NCBI RefSeq assembly: GCF_019551475.1
Contig: NZ_CP047159.1
Span: 2,418,001 to 2,482,000, forward strand
Length of the DNA stretch: 64,000 nt
Source of the DNA: Prevotella sp. Rep29
GTDB taxonomy: Bacteria > Bacteroidota > Bacteroidia > Bacteroidales > Bacteroidaceae
Direction: 5' to 3'
Of the stretch, positions 25,703 to 34,183 are shown piece after piece. The first letter of the stretch is position 1. The number at the start of each line of letters is the position of its first letter. The notes beneath the pieces were generated by a model. That model did no database searches. It was given only the letters and a program-made list of their open reading frames with translations, and was not told the origin of the DNA. The translations under genes were made by a program, and so were the position numbers.

Positions 25703-26416
25703 ATGAGAAGAAATATTGCCGTGATACTCGCAGGCGGTGTCGGCACCCGCTTAGGACTTTCCACTCCGAAACAATTCTTCAAGGTGGCAGGAAAAATGGT
25801 GGTCGAACACACCATTGACGCCTTCGAGCGCAACAGCCATATCGACGAAATCGCCATCGTCTCCAACCCCATGCTCATTTCCGAGTTCGAGGACATCGTG
25901 CTGCGCAACGGCTGGAAGAAGGTGAAAAAAATCCTCAAAGGCGGCAAGGAGCGCTACGACTCGAGCCTCTCTGCCATCAACGCCTACGCCAGCGACGATG
26001 TCAACCTGATTTTCCACGATGCCGTGCGGCCGCTCGTCAGCCAGCGCATCATCAACGACGTGGCAGAAGCCCTGCACCACCATCATGCCATCGACGTCGC
26101 CATACCCGCCACCGACACCATCATCGACGTGGAAGGCGACTTCATCCACAGCATCCCCGAACGCTCGCGCCTGAAACGCGGGCAGACACCGCAGGCGTTC
26201 ACCATCACCACCATCCGCGAAGCATACGACAAGGCACTCAAAGACCCGCAATTCAAAGTGACCGACGACTGCGGCGTCGTGAAGAAATACCTCCCCGACC
26301 AACCCATCTTCGTGGTCAACGGCGAGGAAACAAACATGAAACTGACCTACAAGGAAGACACCTACATCATGGACAAGTTCTTCCAACTGCGTGATGCAGG
26401 GAAAGAGCTCGGATAG
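25703..26416 (+). CDS. IspD/TarI-like cytidylyltransferase
   Basis: The 237-residue enzyme starts NIAVILAGGVGTRLGLSTPKQ, the CTP-binding signature of IspD and the related ribitol-5-phosphate cytidylyltransferase TarI. Further marks are FHDAVRPLVS near residue 105, ATDTI near 134, RGQTPQAF near 157 and VTDDCGVV near 183. IspD makes CDP-methylerythritol for isoprenoids; TarI-like enzymes make CDP-ribitol for surface polymers. Because a TagD-like enzyme and a LicD gene follow, a CDP-polyol role is likely, but IspD cannot be excluded. The 3' half of this gene is duplicated downstream (28215-28595). The start is fixed by the promoter position. Confidence 0.88.
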   Translation: MRRNIAVILAGGVGTRLGLSTPKQFFKVAGKMVVEHTIDAFERNSHIDEIAIVSNPMLISEFEDIVLRNGWKKVKKILKGGKERYDSSLSAINAYASDDVNLIFHDAVRPLVSQRIINDVAEALHHHHAIDVAIPATDTIIDVEGDFIHSIPERSRLKRGQTPQAFTITTIREAYDKALKDPQFKVTDDCGVVKKYLPDQPIFVVNGEETNMKLTYKEDTYIMDKFFQLRDAGKELG

Positions 26417-26449
26417 TCAACTTTTAAACACTTTATTTGGAGATGTTGA
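26069..26449 (+). repeat. 381-bp duplication, source copy in the ispD-like gene
   Basis: From GCCCTGCACCACCATC inside the ispD-like gene through its stop codon and 33 bp beyond, the sequence recurs at 28215-28595. I count about 12 differences in 381 bp, roughly 97 percent identity. The repeat ends between the -33 and -7 boxes of the next promoter. Confidence 0.92.
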
Positions 26450-26467
26450 GAAATTTACATAACTTTG
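26436..26467 (+). promoter_or_regulatory. Promoter of the TagD-like / AsnB-like / licD genes
   Basis: TTTG (26436-26439), 20 nt, TAACTTTG (26460-26467), 43 nt before the start at 26511. Only the TTTG half is included in the 381-bp duplication. Confidence 0.7.
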
Positions 26468-26510
26468 TCATTAGATTCACTTTAGATAAAAAGAATTAGC
26501 AGAAAGCAAT

Positions 26511-26945
26511 ATGGTTATTGGATACACAACAGGCGTTTATGACTTATTCCACATTGGTCATCTGAACCTTTTGAAAAACGCCAAAGGCATGTGCGACAAG
26601 CTGGTGGTCGGCGTAACTGTCGATGAATTGGTCGCATACAAAGGGAAGCAGGCGATGATCCCGTTTGAAGACCGCATCGAACTGGTGCGTAGCTGCAAGT
26701 ACGTGGATGCTGCCGTGCCTCAGTACGACATGGACAAGCTCGCAGCTTGCAAGAAGTTAGGGGCGCAGTATCTCTTCGTAGGTGACGACTGGTATGGCAC
26801 GGAGAAATGGAAAAAGTACGAAGAGGAGTTTGCCGAAGAAGGGATTAAGATTGTCTATTTCCCCTACACGAAAGGCATTTCTTCCACGAAAATCAATGAA
26901 GCTTTGGACGCAGTGAGAAAACACGATTTGACAGACGTAAAATAG
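26511..26945 (+). CDS. TagD-like glycerol-3-phosphate cytidylyltransferase family protein
   Basis: At 144 residues this fits the small nucleotidyltransferase family. It shows GYTTGVYDLFHIGHLNLLKN with the HxGH motif at about residues 15-18 and the C-terminal TKGISSTKI, corresponding to the RTxGISTT signature. TagD makes CDP-glycerol from CTP and glycerol-3-phosphate. Here it lies 7 nt before an AsnB-like gene and between an IspD/TarI-like enzyme and licD, so it probably activates a phosphorylated alcohol for a surface polymer. The substrate is not determined. Confidence 0.9.
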   Translation: MVIGYTTGVYDLFHIGHLNLLKNAKGMCDKLVVGVTVDELVAYKGKQAMIPFEDRIELVRSCKYVDAAVPQYDMDKLAACKKLGAQYLFVGDDWYGTEKWKKYEEEFAEEGIKIVYFPYTKGISSTKINEALDAVRKHDLTDVK

Positions 26946-26952
26946 AACAACA

Positions 26953-27996
26953 ATGATAAATAAAGATTTCTGCCTCAGTTCATATATGGCATTCCGTTAT
27001 ATTTGGAAAGACGGAATGGATTTTGCGGAGGGTTTTCAGCATAAGAATTTTCGCCCCGTCAGTGCCGCAGAACAGATTCCCGTGAAAACCGCAGCGGACA
27101 TTGACCGTGAGATTCGTAAGCAGTTTGATGCGCTATATGACAAATACGAGCATATCGGCATCCTGCTGTCAGGAGGAATGGACAGTGCCAACTTGGCATC
27201 ATACCTGAAACCGGGAAGCCATGCATACACCTTCAATTCCGCTTCTGGCGAGTTTGACGCGGATATCAACCGAGCAAAAAAGTATTGTGAGAAGTGGCAG
27301 TTGTGCCACCATCTCATCGACATATCCATAGACGATTACAAGAAATACACACCAGTGGTGATGCACCACAAGTTTGCGCCCGTCCACTCGATAGAACCAC
27401 AGATTTACAAAGCAGCTGAATTGGCGAAGAAAGATGGCGTGCAGCTGGTGATTGTAGGCGAAAGTGCCGACCTGATATTTGGCGGGATGGACAAACTGAT
27501 TTCGCCCGAATGGACATTCGACGCTTTTGCCAAGCGCTATACTTTCCTGGAGCCCGAATTGGTATTGAAAAACCCCGTCAGCCAAACGGAACTGTTTGAG
27601 AGATACCGCATCGGCAAAGACGAAATTGATGTGATGCGCTTTATGGACGAAGTGTTTTCCATTGAGAGCAGTGGCTCATACCTGAATGCCTTCGGTGCGG
27701 CATGGATGCCCTATTATGACCCCTATGCCTGCCTGGTAATGGCAGAACCGTTGGACATGCAGCGTGTGCGCAACGGCGAACCGAAATATCTGGTACGCGA
27801 ACTTTACGCCATGAAGTATCCAGAATTGGAAATCCCTTTCAAGATTCCAATGCCCCGCCCTGTCGATACCATTTTTAAAGACTGGGAAGGTCCCAAGCGC
27901 CCTGAATTCCGCACAGATATCCCGATGGGCGAACTGACTGGCAACCAAAAGTGGCAACTGTGGTGCGCAGAACAATTTCTTAACATGCTTGGCTAA
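26953..27996 (+). CDS. Asparagine synthase-like ATP pyrophosphatase
   Basis: The 347-residue protein contains the PP-loop ILLSGGMDSANLAS near residues 70-83 and later GESADLIFGGMDKL, both typical of the asparagine synthetase AsnB synthetase domain. The N-terminal glutaminase domain with its Cys2 is missing; about 50 unrelated residues stand there instead. Such stand-alone domains use ATP to activate a carboxylate for amide or ester formation. Within a polysaccharide locus it may amidate a uronic acid or a CDP-linked compound; this is inference. Its stop codon overlaps the licD start (TAATG). Confidence 0.85.
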   Translation: MINKDFCLSSYMAFRYIWKDGMDFAEGFQHKNFRPVSAAEQIPVKTAADIDREIRKQFDALYDKYEHIGILLSGGMDSANLASYLKPGSHAYTFNSASGEFDADINRAKKYCEKWQLCHHLIDISIDDYKKYTPVVMHHKFAPVHSIEPQIYKAAELAKKDGVQLVIVGESADLIFGGMDKLISPEWTFDAFAKRYTFLEPELVLKNPVSQTELFERYRIGKDEIDVMRFMDEVFSIESSGSYLNAFGAAWMPYYDPYACLVMAEPLDMQRVRNGEPKYLVRELYAMKYPELEIPFKIPMPRPVDTIFKDWEGPKRPEFRTDIPMGELTGNQKWQLWCAEQFLNMLG

Positions 27997-28562
27997 TGCA
28001 AGAAGACATAAGGTTCAATCCTGAAGAACTGAAAAGACGATTCAATCCTGAAGGATCGCTCATAAGAAGACACCAACTCAAGATGCTGGAGATGGTCAAA
28101 GTCTTGGACAAAATCTGCAAGAAGCATGACATTCCCTATTTCCTCTATGGAGGAACCTTATTGGGAGCCATCCGCCATAATGGCTTCATCCCATGGGATG
28201 ACGACTTGGATGTTGCCCTGCACCACCATCATGCCATCGACGTCGCCATACCCGCCACCGATACCATCATCGACGTGGAAGGCGACTTCATCCACAGCAT
28301 CCCCGAACGCTCGCGCCTGAAACGCGGACAGACACCGCAGGCGTTCGCCATCACCACCATCCGCGAGGCATACGACAAGGCACTCAAAGACCCGCAATTC
28401 AAAGTGACCGATGACTGCGGCGTCGTGAAGAAATACCTCCCCGACCAACCCATCTTCGTGGTCAACGGCGAGGAAACAAACATGAAACTGACCTACAAGG
28501 AAGACACCTACATCATGGACAAGTTCTTCCAACTGCGCAATGCAGGGGAAGTGCCCGGATAG
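27996..28562 (+). pseudogene. LicD-IspD chimera from a recombined licD gene
   Basis: Residues 1-75 are the start of a LicD-family phosphotransferase, with YFLYGGTLLGAIRHNGFIPW and DDDLDVAL, the metal-binding core. At the base corresponding to DVA-L the sequence switches in frame to the C-terminal part of the IspD/TarI-like protein encoded at 26069-26413 and runs to its stop, giving 188 residues. LicD proteins usually have about 250-300 residues, so most of that enzyme is lost; the IspD part lacks its CTP-binding N-terminus. The product is therefore probably inactive in both roles. LicD enzymes transfer phosphocholine or polyol phosphate to glycans. Confidence 0.9.
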
Positions 28563-28595
28563 CCAACTTTTAAACAGTTTATTTGGAGATGTTGA
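28215..28595 (+). repeat. 381-bp duplication, copy inserted in licD
   Basis: It matches 26069-26449 at about 97 percent identity by eye. The left junction falls on a short shared GCCCTG motif; the right junction lies 33 bp past the copied stop codon. No licD sequence reappears to the right, so the event replaced rather than interrupted the 3' part of licD. Confidence 0.92.
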
Positions 28596-28634
28596 AATTG
28601 TAATTCCCTGAAAATAAGTTGTTTGCAAATCCAC

Positions 28635-28657
28635 TTTTTAATGACGGTCATTAAAAA
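28635..28657. terminator. 23-bp palindrome between convergent genes
   Basis: TTTTTAATGAC, a central G and GTCATTAAAAA form a perfect palindrome with T runs on both sides. It sits between the plus-strand chimera and the minus-strand glycosyltransferase, so a bidirectional terminator is plausible. The rest of 28596-28820 shows nothing recognisable. Confidence 0.5.
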
Positions 28658-28820
28658 AACAATAAAAGGCTTGTAACCAAGCAGTTACGAAATTAACCAC
28701 GAAAATAGACGTCTAATGACCGATTTGGGATAAAATGACAGAAGAAGTCTGCGGTTTACGGAAATATTAGTATCAACCACAGTATAATTTCGATTATCCC
28801 TACGCCAAGACAATAAAAAA

Positions 28821-29735
28821 TCAAGCTCCAAAATCGCCTTTCAACGTTCTTTTGATGCGACGAATTGCTTTGGCAAGAAATGAGTTCGTGCGAGCATAAC
28901 ATTTCACATAAACATTTCGCGCATTTTCATTTTCTTCAATAGGTTGAATTTTCACTACAGGTAACGGCTTTAGCCACAACTTTGATGCATAAAGACCACC
29001 GCCACCACAATTAGTCCCACTGCCATCAAACCCTTCATTCTGAACGAGTGAACGACCAACATTGAGAGATAAAATATCGTTAAGAAACAGCGATGCATTC
29101 CACCGGATTGCCCATGAATTGTTCTTACCTTCAATCTGTCGTCTCAACATCCGTGTAAAGCCATATTTCCCGTTGAAATCGAAACGAAAAGTCAATTTGC
29201 GACGTTCTAACTCAGCAAGAAGTTCGCTCCCGTCATCGTTAAAATATTGCCATGCACGTCGCCAAGTTGCCCAACCCCAACTACCTGTCCATTTTATCAA
29301 AAATGTGTCGGGAAGCATCGGATCTTGTGTAAAATCGCAAGCCTGTATATGCCCAACACGCTCTTCGTCTTTATAAGCCTCCAAGGCATCATTCATAAAT
29401 TGAAGAAAATATGGTGCTACAAAAAGATCATCCTCCAAGACGATGACACGATCGTAATGCTTCAAAGTTTGTGTCACACCATTAATAATCGATCGTGCTA
29501 ACCCCCAGTTCTCCAAGCGCTCAACAATTTGAACATTCCCAAATCCTTTGATAGAACGAATAAACCTTCTCACTTCGTTTACATTCTCTTTTTCCAACTC
29601 GTCTTTAGCAGCGTCTGAGAAAATAAACAACTCGCTATCTTTTGCTAAATCATTAGCTTGTAATGAGCTCACAAGCCGTTGCACATGAGTAGGGCGATTA
29701 TAGACGAAAAGAAGTATAGGAGCTAATAGTTTCAT
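28821..29735 (-). CDS. GT-A glycosyltransferase (family 2-like)
   Basis: The 304-residue protein begins LLAPILLFVYNRPTHVQRLV and contains VLEDDLFVAPYFLQFMNDAL with a DxD-like ED-D metal site near residue 100 and the motif GSWGWATWRRAW near 153-164. This combination is frequent in sugar transferases of Bacteroidota capsule loci. It overlaps the preceding glycosyltransferase by 4 nt, so the two are translated together. Codon and base composition are AT-richer than the flippase and flanking housekeeping genes, which suggests exchange of this part of the locus. Confidence 0.85.
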   Translation of the reverse strand: MKLLAPILLFVYNRPTHVQRLVSSLQANDLAKDSELFIFSDAAKDELEKENVNEVRRFIRSIKGFGNVQIVERLENWGLARSIINGVTQTLKHYDRVIVLEDDLFVAPYFLQFMNDALEAYKDEERVGHIQACDFTQDPMLPDTFLIKWTGSWGWATWRRAWQYFNDDGSELLAELERRKLTFRFDFNGKYGFTRMLRRQIEGKNNSWAIRWNASLFLNDILSLNVGRSLVQNEGFDGSGTNCGGGGLYASKLWLKPLPVVKIQPIEENENARNVYVKCYARTNSFLAKAIRRIKRTLKGDFGA

Positions 29736-30637
29736 GGCTTATAATTATTTAATTCAACATGTTTTGACATTTTTCTTGCTTCAACTATTTTGGGCGTTTT
29801 TATCAATAGTTTTATTCCTAAACTTATATAGGCGAGAATATTACACCATTCACCTTTAAAAAGCGAAGAACACGTTTTTTTTAATATTGCAGACACAACT
29901 AAACAAAATGCTTTACCAAATGAATAGTTAATGTTGGTATATTCTGACAAATGATACACATATTCACTTTTGAAAAAACCTTCTCTTGTTATTTGCCTAG
30001 ATTCACGATCATGATAAGCAAAAACAGCAGGTATATACCCAATTTTATAATGATAGAAAGCCATTCTGTTTACTAAGTCTTTGTCTTCACCATAATGATA
30101 AAATATAGGCGCAAATAATCCTATATTCTTAAGTACTTGAACCCTAACAAACCAAATTGCTGCATTGATGAACGGAACCTCTACAATTTCCGCATCTGGC
30201 AAATGGTTAATGTCGTAGATTCCTGTATATTTAGAAAATCCCTTTTCTGGTTTGCTTCCATCTCCCGTTAAATGAACTGGTGAAATAATGCCATATTCTG
30301 GATGCTCGTTACTCACTTTGACTAAGCGTTCCAAAGTGTTTGGATTGATCCATGCATCTTCATTGAGTAACAAAACAGCATCATATCCTTGTTCTATGGC
30401 ATATTGAATGCCTATATTATTGGCTTTCCCAAACCCTAAGTTCTCATTATTTTCAATGAGTTTTACTTGTGGAAAAAAATCCAATAGTATTTTCACAGTG
30501 TCATCTTTTGAACCGTTGTCTAATACTAAAATGTCGGTCGAATACTCAGATGTCATTACACTTCCTATGCATTTGTCAACCCAAGGCACAAAGTTATATG
30601 ACACTATTATAGTAAGTATCCTCATTTTATCTGTCAT
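29732..30637 (-). CDS. Glycosyltransferase family 2 (rhamnosyltransferase-like)
   Basis: The 301-residue protein has IIVSYNFVPWVDKCIGSV at the start, VLDNGSKDDTV near residue 38, NLGFGKANNIGI near 66, and LLLNEDAWINPNTL near 89. These are WbbL/RfbF-like GT2 features. A C-terminal hydrophobic patch may associate with the membrane. An internal ATG at codon 5 (MRILTIIVSYN) is an equally good start. It is AT-rich and heads a two-gene unit, with a -7 box TATATTTG at 30686-30679. Confidence 0.88.
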   Translation of the reverse strand: MTDKMRILTIIVSYNFVPWVDKCIGSVMTSEYSTDILVLDNGSKDDTVKILLDFFPQVKLIENNENLGFGKANNIGIQYAIEQGYDAVLLLNEDAWINPNTLERLVKVSNEHPEYGIISPVHLTGDGSKPEKGFSKYTGIYDINHLPDAEIVEVPFINAAIWFVRVQVLKNIGLFAPIFYHYGEDKDLVNRMAFYHYKIGYIPAVFAYHDRESRQITREGFFKSEYVYHLSEYTNINYSFGKAFCLVVSAILKKTCSSLFKGEWCNILAYISLGIKLLIKTPKIVEARKMSKHVELNNYKP

Positions 30638-30678
30638 TTCTTATTTGTACACTTATCAACGAAAATATACTTGCCGTG

Positions 30679-30686
30679 CAAATATA
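30679..30686 (-). promoter_or_regulatory. -7 box of the two-glycosyltransferase unit
   Basis: The minus strand reads TATATTTG about 42 nt before the start codon at 30637. No clear -33 box is seen. Confidence 0.5.
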
Positions 30687-30715
30687 ATAATAATATTTTT
30701 TATACTATTATTCCT

Positions 30716-32137
30716 TTATAAAAATTTACACCAAATCCCCATCAAACTCCCATTATATACAAGCAGATAGAGCGTGAGGAGGATGAGTAGGGTGCGGAAT
30801 GCGTGTTTCTTCCACCCTGCCGTCTTCCGCAGGGCGAAAGCGAAGGAGAGGGGGAAGATGAATGCCCAGTGCGGCGACATGATATAGATCTCGTTGATGC
30901 CAAAGCCCAAGATGAAGTGGATGAACAGGTCGAAGGCGAAGAAGGAGAGCGCCATCCAGAGCAGGCGACTCCTCCGTCCGCACCAGATTCCGACGAGGAA
31001 CAGCAGGACGATAGTTCCTTCCACCACATAGTTATACAGATGTCTGTAGCGCACGATAACGGGACGGGTGCGCAACGTGTCTTCTAAAAGATGGTCACGA
31101 TGCAACTGAATTGATTCGCCGAAGAGATTCTCCACTGCCGAACTCCAGCGGTCGGTCGTCACGTCGGTCCACCCCATGAACTCCCCTTGCATCAGCGGTT
31201 CACCATGTTTGAGATGATTGCGCTTATAGCGTGCCTTGATGCGGCGGTTCAACTCTTTCGTATATGCTGCCTTGATTTGTGCGGAATCCTTCACTGCGAT
31301 GGTGTCGGTGATGGTCCGCATGAGTTTCTCTCTCGCCTTCGCCTCCTTTTTCTTTTTGATTTCCTGACGTGCCTTGTACTTCGGCAGTTCATAGATGCGG
31401 TATTCCAGTCGGCAGAAGCCCCACATCAGTGCTGCAGGGAGAATGACGGCAAGCAGCAGGAATCGCGGACGGAAAAAGCGCTTACCGTTCACGAAGAGGG
31501 CTGCGATGAAAGTCTTGACACCATTGTTCAGAGAGACGCCGGCGGTCAGCACAAAAAGGGCGACGGTCTGCCATACGGGCAACTCCCTACCCGTCTTCAC
31601 CTTGCGCCCCGACAGATAGATGGTCAGTATCAGGAGCGTCATCGACAGGGCGAAATGGTCGGGCACGCAAATGGCAATCATCACATAGCCAAACGAGAAC
31701 AGCAGCAAGCAAAGCAAGAAACTGTCTGCCTTGCCCAATCCGATGAGTTCGCGCAAAATGCGGAAGAGGAACACGGCAGCATAAACCGCATTGACCACCA
31801 TGACCGCTGCCACGATGAACTGCACGAGATTGATGCCAAACAATGCCATCAAACCGGCATTTAAGAGATAGGCGGGATACCACAGGAAAGCCAGCAGCGG
31901 ATGGCGGTAGATGTTGTAACCGGCATGCCAGTTGGACACGACGGAATAGGTGATGGGGTCAAAGCCCGATATGCGGAAATTGTCGATAAACAGCTTCCAA
32001 TAATTATCCACCGGCTCCATGAACAGCTGATGGTATCGGCTGATGACCAGTGCATTGAGGCATAGTGCCAACAAGGCGGCAGCGATGGCGACCGGACGCT
32101 CTTCTTTCTTGATGCTCAACAATTCCCTCAGTTTCAT
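30716..32137 (-). CDS. Polytopic membrane protein, paralogue 2 (DUF6080-like)
   Basis: The 473-residue protein has about ten hydrophobic helices, with a charged central loop of roughly 120 residues (about 265-370) between two membrane blocks. Motifs shared with the next gene include SGFDPITYSVVSNWHAGYNIYRHPLLAF, here split as SGFDPITY and RHPLLAF, then VPDHFALSM, NNGVKTFIAALFVNG and the pair IQLHRDHLLEDT and GIWCGRRSRLLW. It resembles the Bacteroidota family I know as DUF6080, perhaps a GT-C-like transferase or polymer-handling membrane protein; no catalytic residues can be named. It follows its paralogue after 1 nt and GtrA before that, in one operon. Confidence 0.75.
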   Translation of the reverse strand: MKLRELLSIKKEERPVAIAAALLALCLNALVISRYHQLFMEPVDNYWKLFIDNFRISGFDPITYSVVSNWHAGYNIYRHPLLAFLWYPAYLLNAGLMALFGINLVQFIVAAVMVVNAVYAAVFLFRILRELIGLGKADSFLLCLLLFSFGYVMIAICVPDHFALSMTLLILTIYLSGRKVKTGRELPVWQTVALFVLTAGVSLNNGVKTFIAALFVNGKRFFRPRFLLLAVILPAALMWGFCRLEYRIYELPKYKARQEIKKKKEAKAREKLMRTITDTIAVKDSAQIKAAYTKELNRRIKARYKRNHLKHGEPLMQGEFMGWTDVTTDRWSSAVENLFGESIQLHRDHLLEDTLRTRPVIVRYRHLYNYVVEGTIVLLFLVGIWCGRRSRLLWMALSFFAFDLFIHFILGFGINEIYIMSPHWAFIFPLSFAFALRKTAGWKKHAFRTLLILLTLYLLVYNGSLMGIWCKFL

Positions 32138-32138
32138 C

Positions 32139-33485
32139 TCAACTCACAAAATAGGACATTATCAACGACACATTATATATATATAGGAACAACGTCAAAC
32201 CGCCGGTGAGTGCCGCCAGCGGCTTTCTCCACCGACTGCTGCCCTTGAGCAAAAACGCGATAGCAATGGGTATGACAAATGCCCAATGGGCTGTCATGAG
32301 ATAGATTTCGCGCAGGGCGAAGCCGAAACCGAGGTGCATCGTCATGTCGAACACCACCCACGCAAGGCATAACCACAGGAAACGGCTCTTCCGACCGCAC
32401 CAGATTCCGGCAAGGAAGAGCAGGATGAGAAGTATCTCGACGATATGATTCCAGACATTACTGTATGGCGCGAAAAGTTCGCGGCCGAATTGTGAATCGA
32501 CGAGCAGGTCTTTCTCATGCAGCTGTATCGATTCGCCGAACTGGTTGTGCCAGATACTTTTCAAGCGCGGCGTGGTCATATCCGACCATTTCAGGAACCC
32601 CTGCTCGCTGATTGGCTCGGCAACGCGCTTGCGAGGCCCTTTCTTCACCACTTTCCGCTCAGGATACTTGGCTCTGAGCAACGAGTCGCGCCGCGCTTTC
32701 TGCTCGCTGCGAGCCACTTCCTCATGCCGGGTGATATGTTCATACGTGAGATTGCTGATGGCTGTCAGCAACACAAACGGCAACACAACGCCTATCAGGA
32801 GGAAGCGCACCTTGAACACGCCACGCCCATTCACAAACAGCGATGCGAGAATGGTCTTCACGCCGTTTGTCAACGTGACACCGCCCGTGAGCAATGTGAG
32901 CCAGAACGCTTCTCCGGCAGAGAACGCCGCCTTGTTTTTCATCCGCATGCCTGCCACATAGAGGGTCAGGGTGAGCAGGAACATGGAGAGAATGAAATGG
33001 TCGGGAACAAAGACGGCAAGCATGATGTGGGCGAAAGAGAACGTCATTGCCGCAAGCAGACGACTTTCCCACAAGCCCATCTCAAGGACATGACGGAAAA
33101 TCCGCAGCAGGAAGATGAACGCATAAAGTGCCGAAAACAGCAACGGAACGGCTATCACAAACTGCACGCAGTTCAATCCCGTCCCGAGATACAGCCAGTG
33201 GTTCAGCACATGGAGGGGGAAGAGCATGAACACCAGCAGCGGATGGCGGAAAACGATGGTGTGGAATGTGCTCCAGCGGCTGGTGATGATGTAAAGGAAT
33301 GAGTCGTAGCCCGACACACGGAAGTGGCGGAAGAACGGATTCCCTCCTTTATAACTGAATTCGCTGAAATACGGATAATAATGAACGACAAACACGGTTG
33401 TCAATGCCACGAAGAAAAGCAACATGACCAAAGCCGGAAGACGCTCTTCCCGCTCCAGGCGGAAAAGTTTCAGAAACCGTTTCAT
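32139..33485 (-). CDS. Polytopic membrane protein, paralogue 1 (DUF6080-like)
   Basis: The 448-residue protein is similar along its length to the downstream gene: SGYDSFLYIITSRWSTF, RHPLLVFMLFPLHVLNHWLY, VPDHFILSMFLLTLTLYVAG, TNGVKTILASLFVNGRGVF, SIQLHEKDLLVD and GIWCGRKSRFLWLCLAW. Membrane segments flank a basic central loop. The two clearly arose by tandem duplication and then diverged. Overlap by 4 nt with gtrA suggests that they act with it in glycan-lipid handling. Paired invariant Asp and His residues (SGxD, VPDHF) are candidates for an active site facing the periplasm. Confidence 0.75.
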   Translation of the reverse strand: MKRFLKLFRLEREERLPALVMLLFFVALTTVFVVHYYPYFSEFSYKGGNPFFRHFRVSGYDSFLYIITSRWSTFHTIVFRHPLLVFMLFPLHVLNHWLYLGTGLNCVQFVIAVPLLFSALYAFIFLLRIFRHVLEMGLWESRLLAAMTFSFAHIMLAVFVPDHFILSMFLLTLTLYVAGMRMKNKAAFSAGEAFWLTLLTGGVTLTNGVKTILASLFVNGRGVFKVRFLLIGVVLPFVLLTAISNLTYEHITRHEEVARSEQKARRDSLLRAKYPERKVVKKGPRKRVAEPISEQGFLKWSDMTTPRLKSIWHNQFGESIQLHEKDLLVDSQFGRELFAPYSNVWNHIVEILLILLFLAGIWCGRKSRFLWLCLAWVVFDMTMHLGFGFALREIYLMTAHWAFVIPIAIAFLLKGSSRWRKPLAALTGGLTLFLYIYNVSLIMSYFVS

Positions 33486-33898
33486 CGTCCATTCGTTTTA
33501 AGGAAAAACCGTACGAGCAAAAAGTTCACCGGCACGCAAATAGCGAACACGGGCAGCATGGCGAGCGGTTTGCTCACGCCCAACCAGAGGAAAAACGCCA
33601 GCAACGCCGTCTGCAAGAGATAGTTCACAAGGTGTGAAAAGGCAAAACCCATTCCGCGACGAGCCGACGAACGCACCCGAAACGTGTAGCGCGTGGATGC
33701 CGCATAGTTGAACAAGAAACTCACCAGATAGGCTATCGTGTTGGACACCGCCGGAGAGAGCCTCCCCACCAGCAACAGATAGACACCATACTGAATGGCT
33801 ACGGCTGTCACGCCCACCACTAAAAAGCGGCAGACTTCACCCCGTTGCTCATCGTCCAGACGATGCGTTATCTTTTTCAGCGCACCAAACATTCCCAA
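33482..33898 (-). CDS. GtrA-like membrane protein
   Basis: The 138-residue protein has four predicted helices and the family marks RFLVVGVTAVAIQYGVYLLL, then NTIAYLVSFLFNYAASTRYTF. GtrA-like proteins are thought to flip undecaprenyl-phosphate-linked sugars. The first gene of a three-gene unit with the two paralogous membrane proteins. Confidence 0.9.
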   Translation of the reverse strand: MGMFGALKKITHRLDDEQRGEVCRFLVVGVTAVAIQYGVYLLLVGRLSPAVSNTIAYLVSFLFNYAASTRYTFRVRSSARRGMGFAFSHLVNYLLQTALLAFFLWLGVSKPLAMLPVFAICVPVNFLLVRFFLKTNGR

Positions 33899-34101
33899 AT
33901 TGCTTGATTACAGACTGCAAAATTACGCTTTTTCTGCAAATCTGACGAATTTTTAGCGACCACTTTTCTCTCCCAACCCATTTATCCAACAAGCTCACAA
34001 CCTTATTTTCATCGATGAAATCGCGACTTTTTACATCAAAACGGGAAACTTTCTCTACGCAATCTGACCCCATTTGCGAAACGAAAGTTCTACTCTGTGA
34101 A

Positions 34102-34170
34102 ACCAAATTCAGTGAAATTGGTGACCAAATTCAGTGAATTTGATGAGCAAATCAAGTGAATTTGGTTTTA
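34102..34170. repeat. Three tandem palindromes in an intergenic region
   Basis: Three 17-bp units follow each other with 5-7-bp spacers: CAAATTCAGTGAAATTG, CAAATTCAGTGAATTTG (a perfect palindrome around a central G) and CAAATCAAGTGAATTTG. The layout is like the palindrome arrays at 24305 and 46633, but the sequence differs. The region 33899-34183 has no gene. Confidence 0.75.
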
Positions 34171-34183
34171 GGAAGTTCCATTT

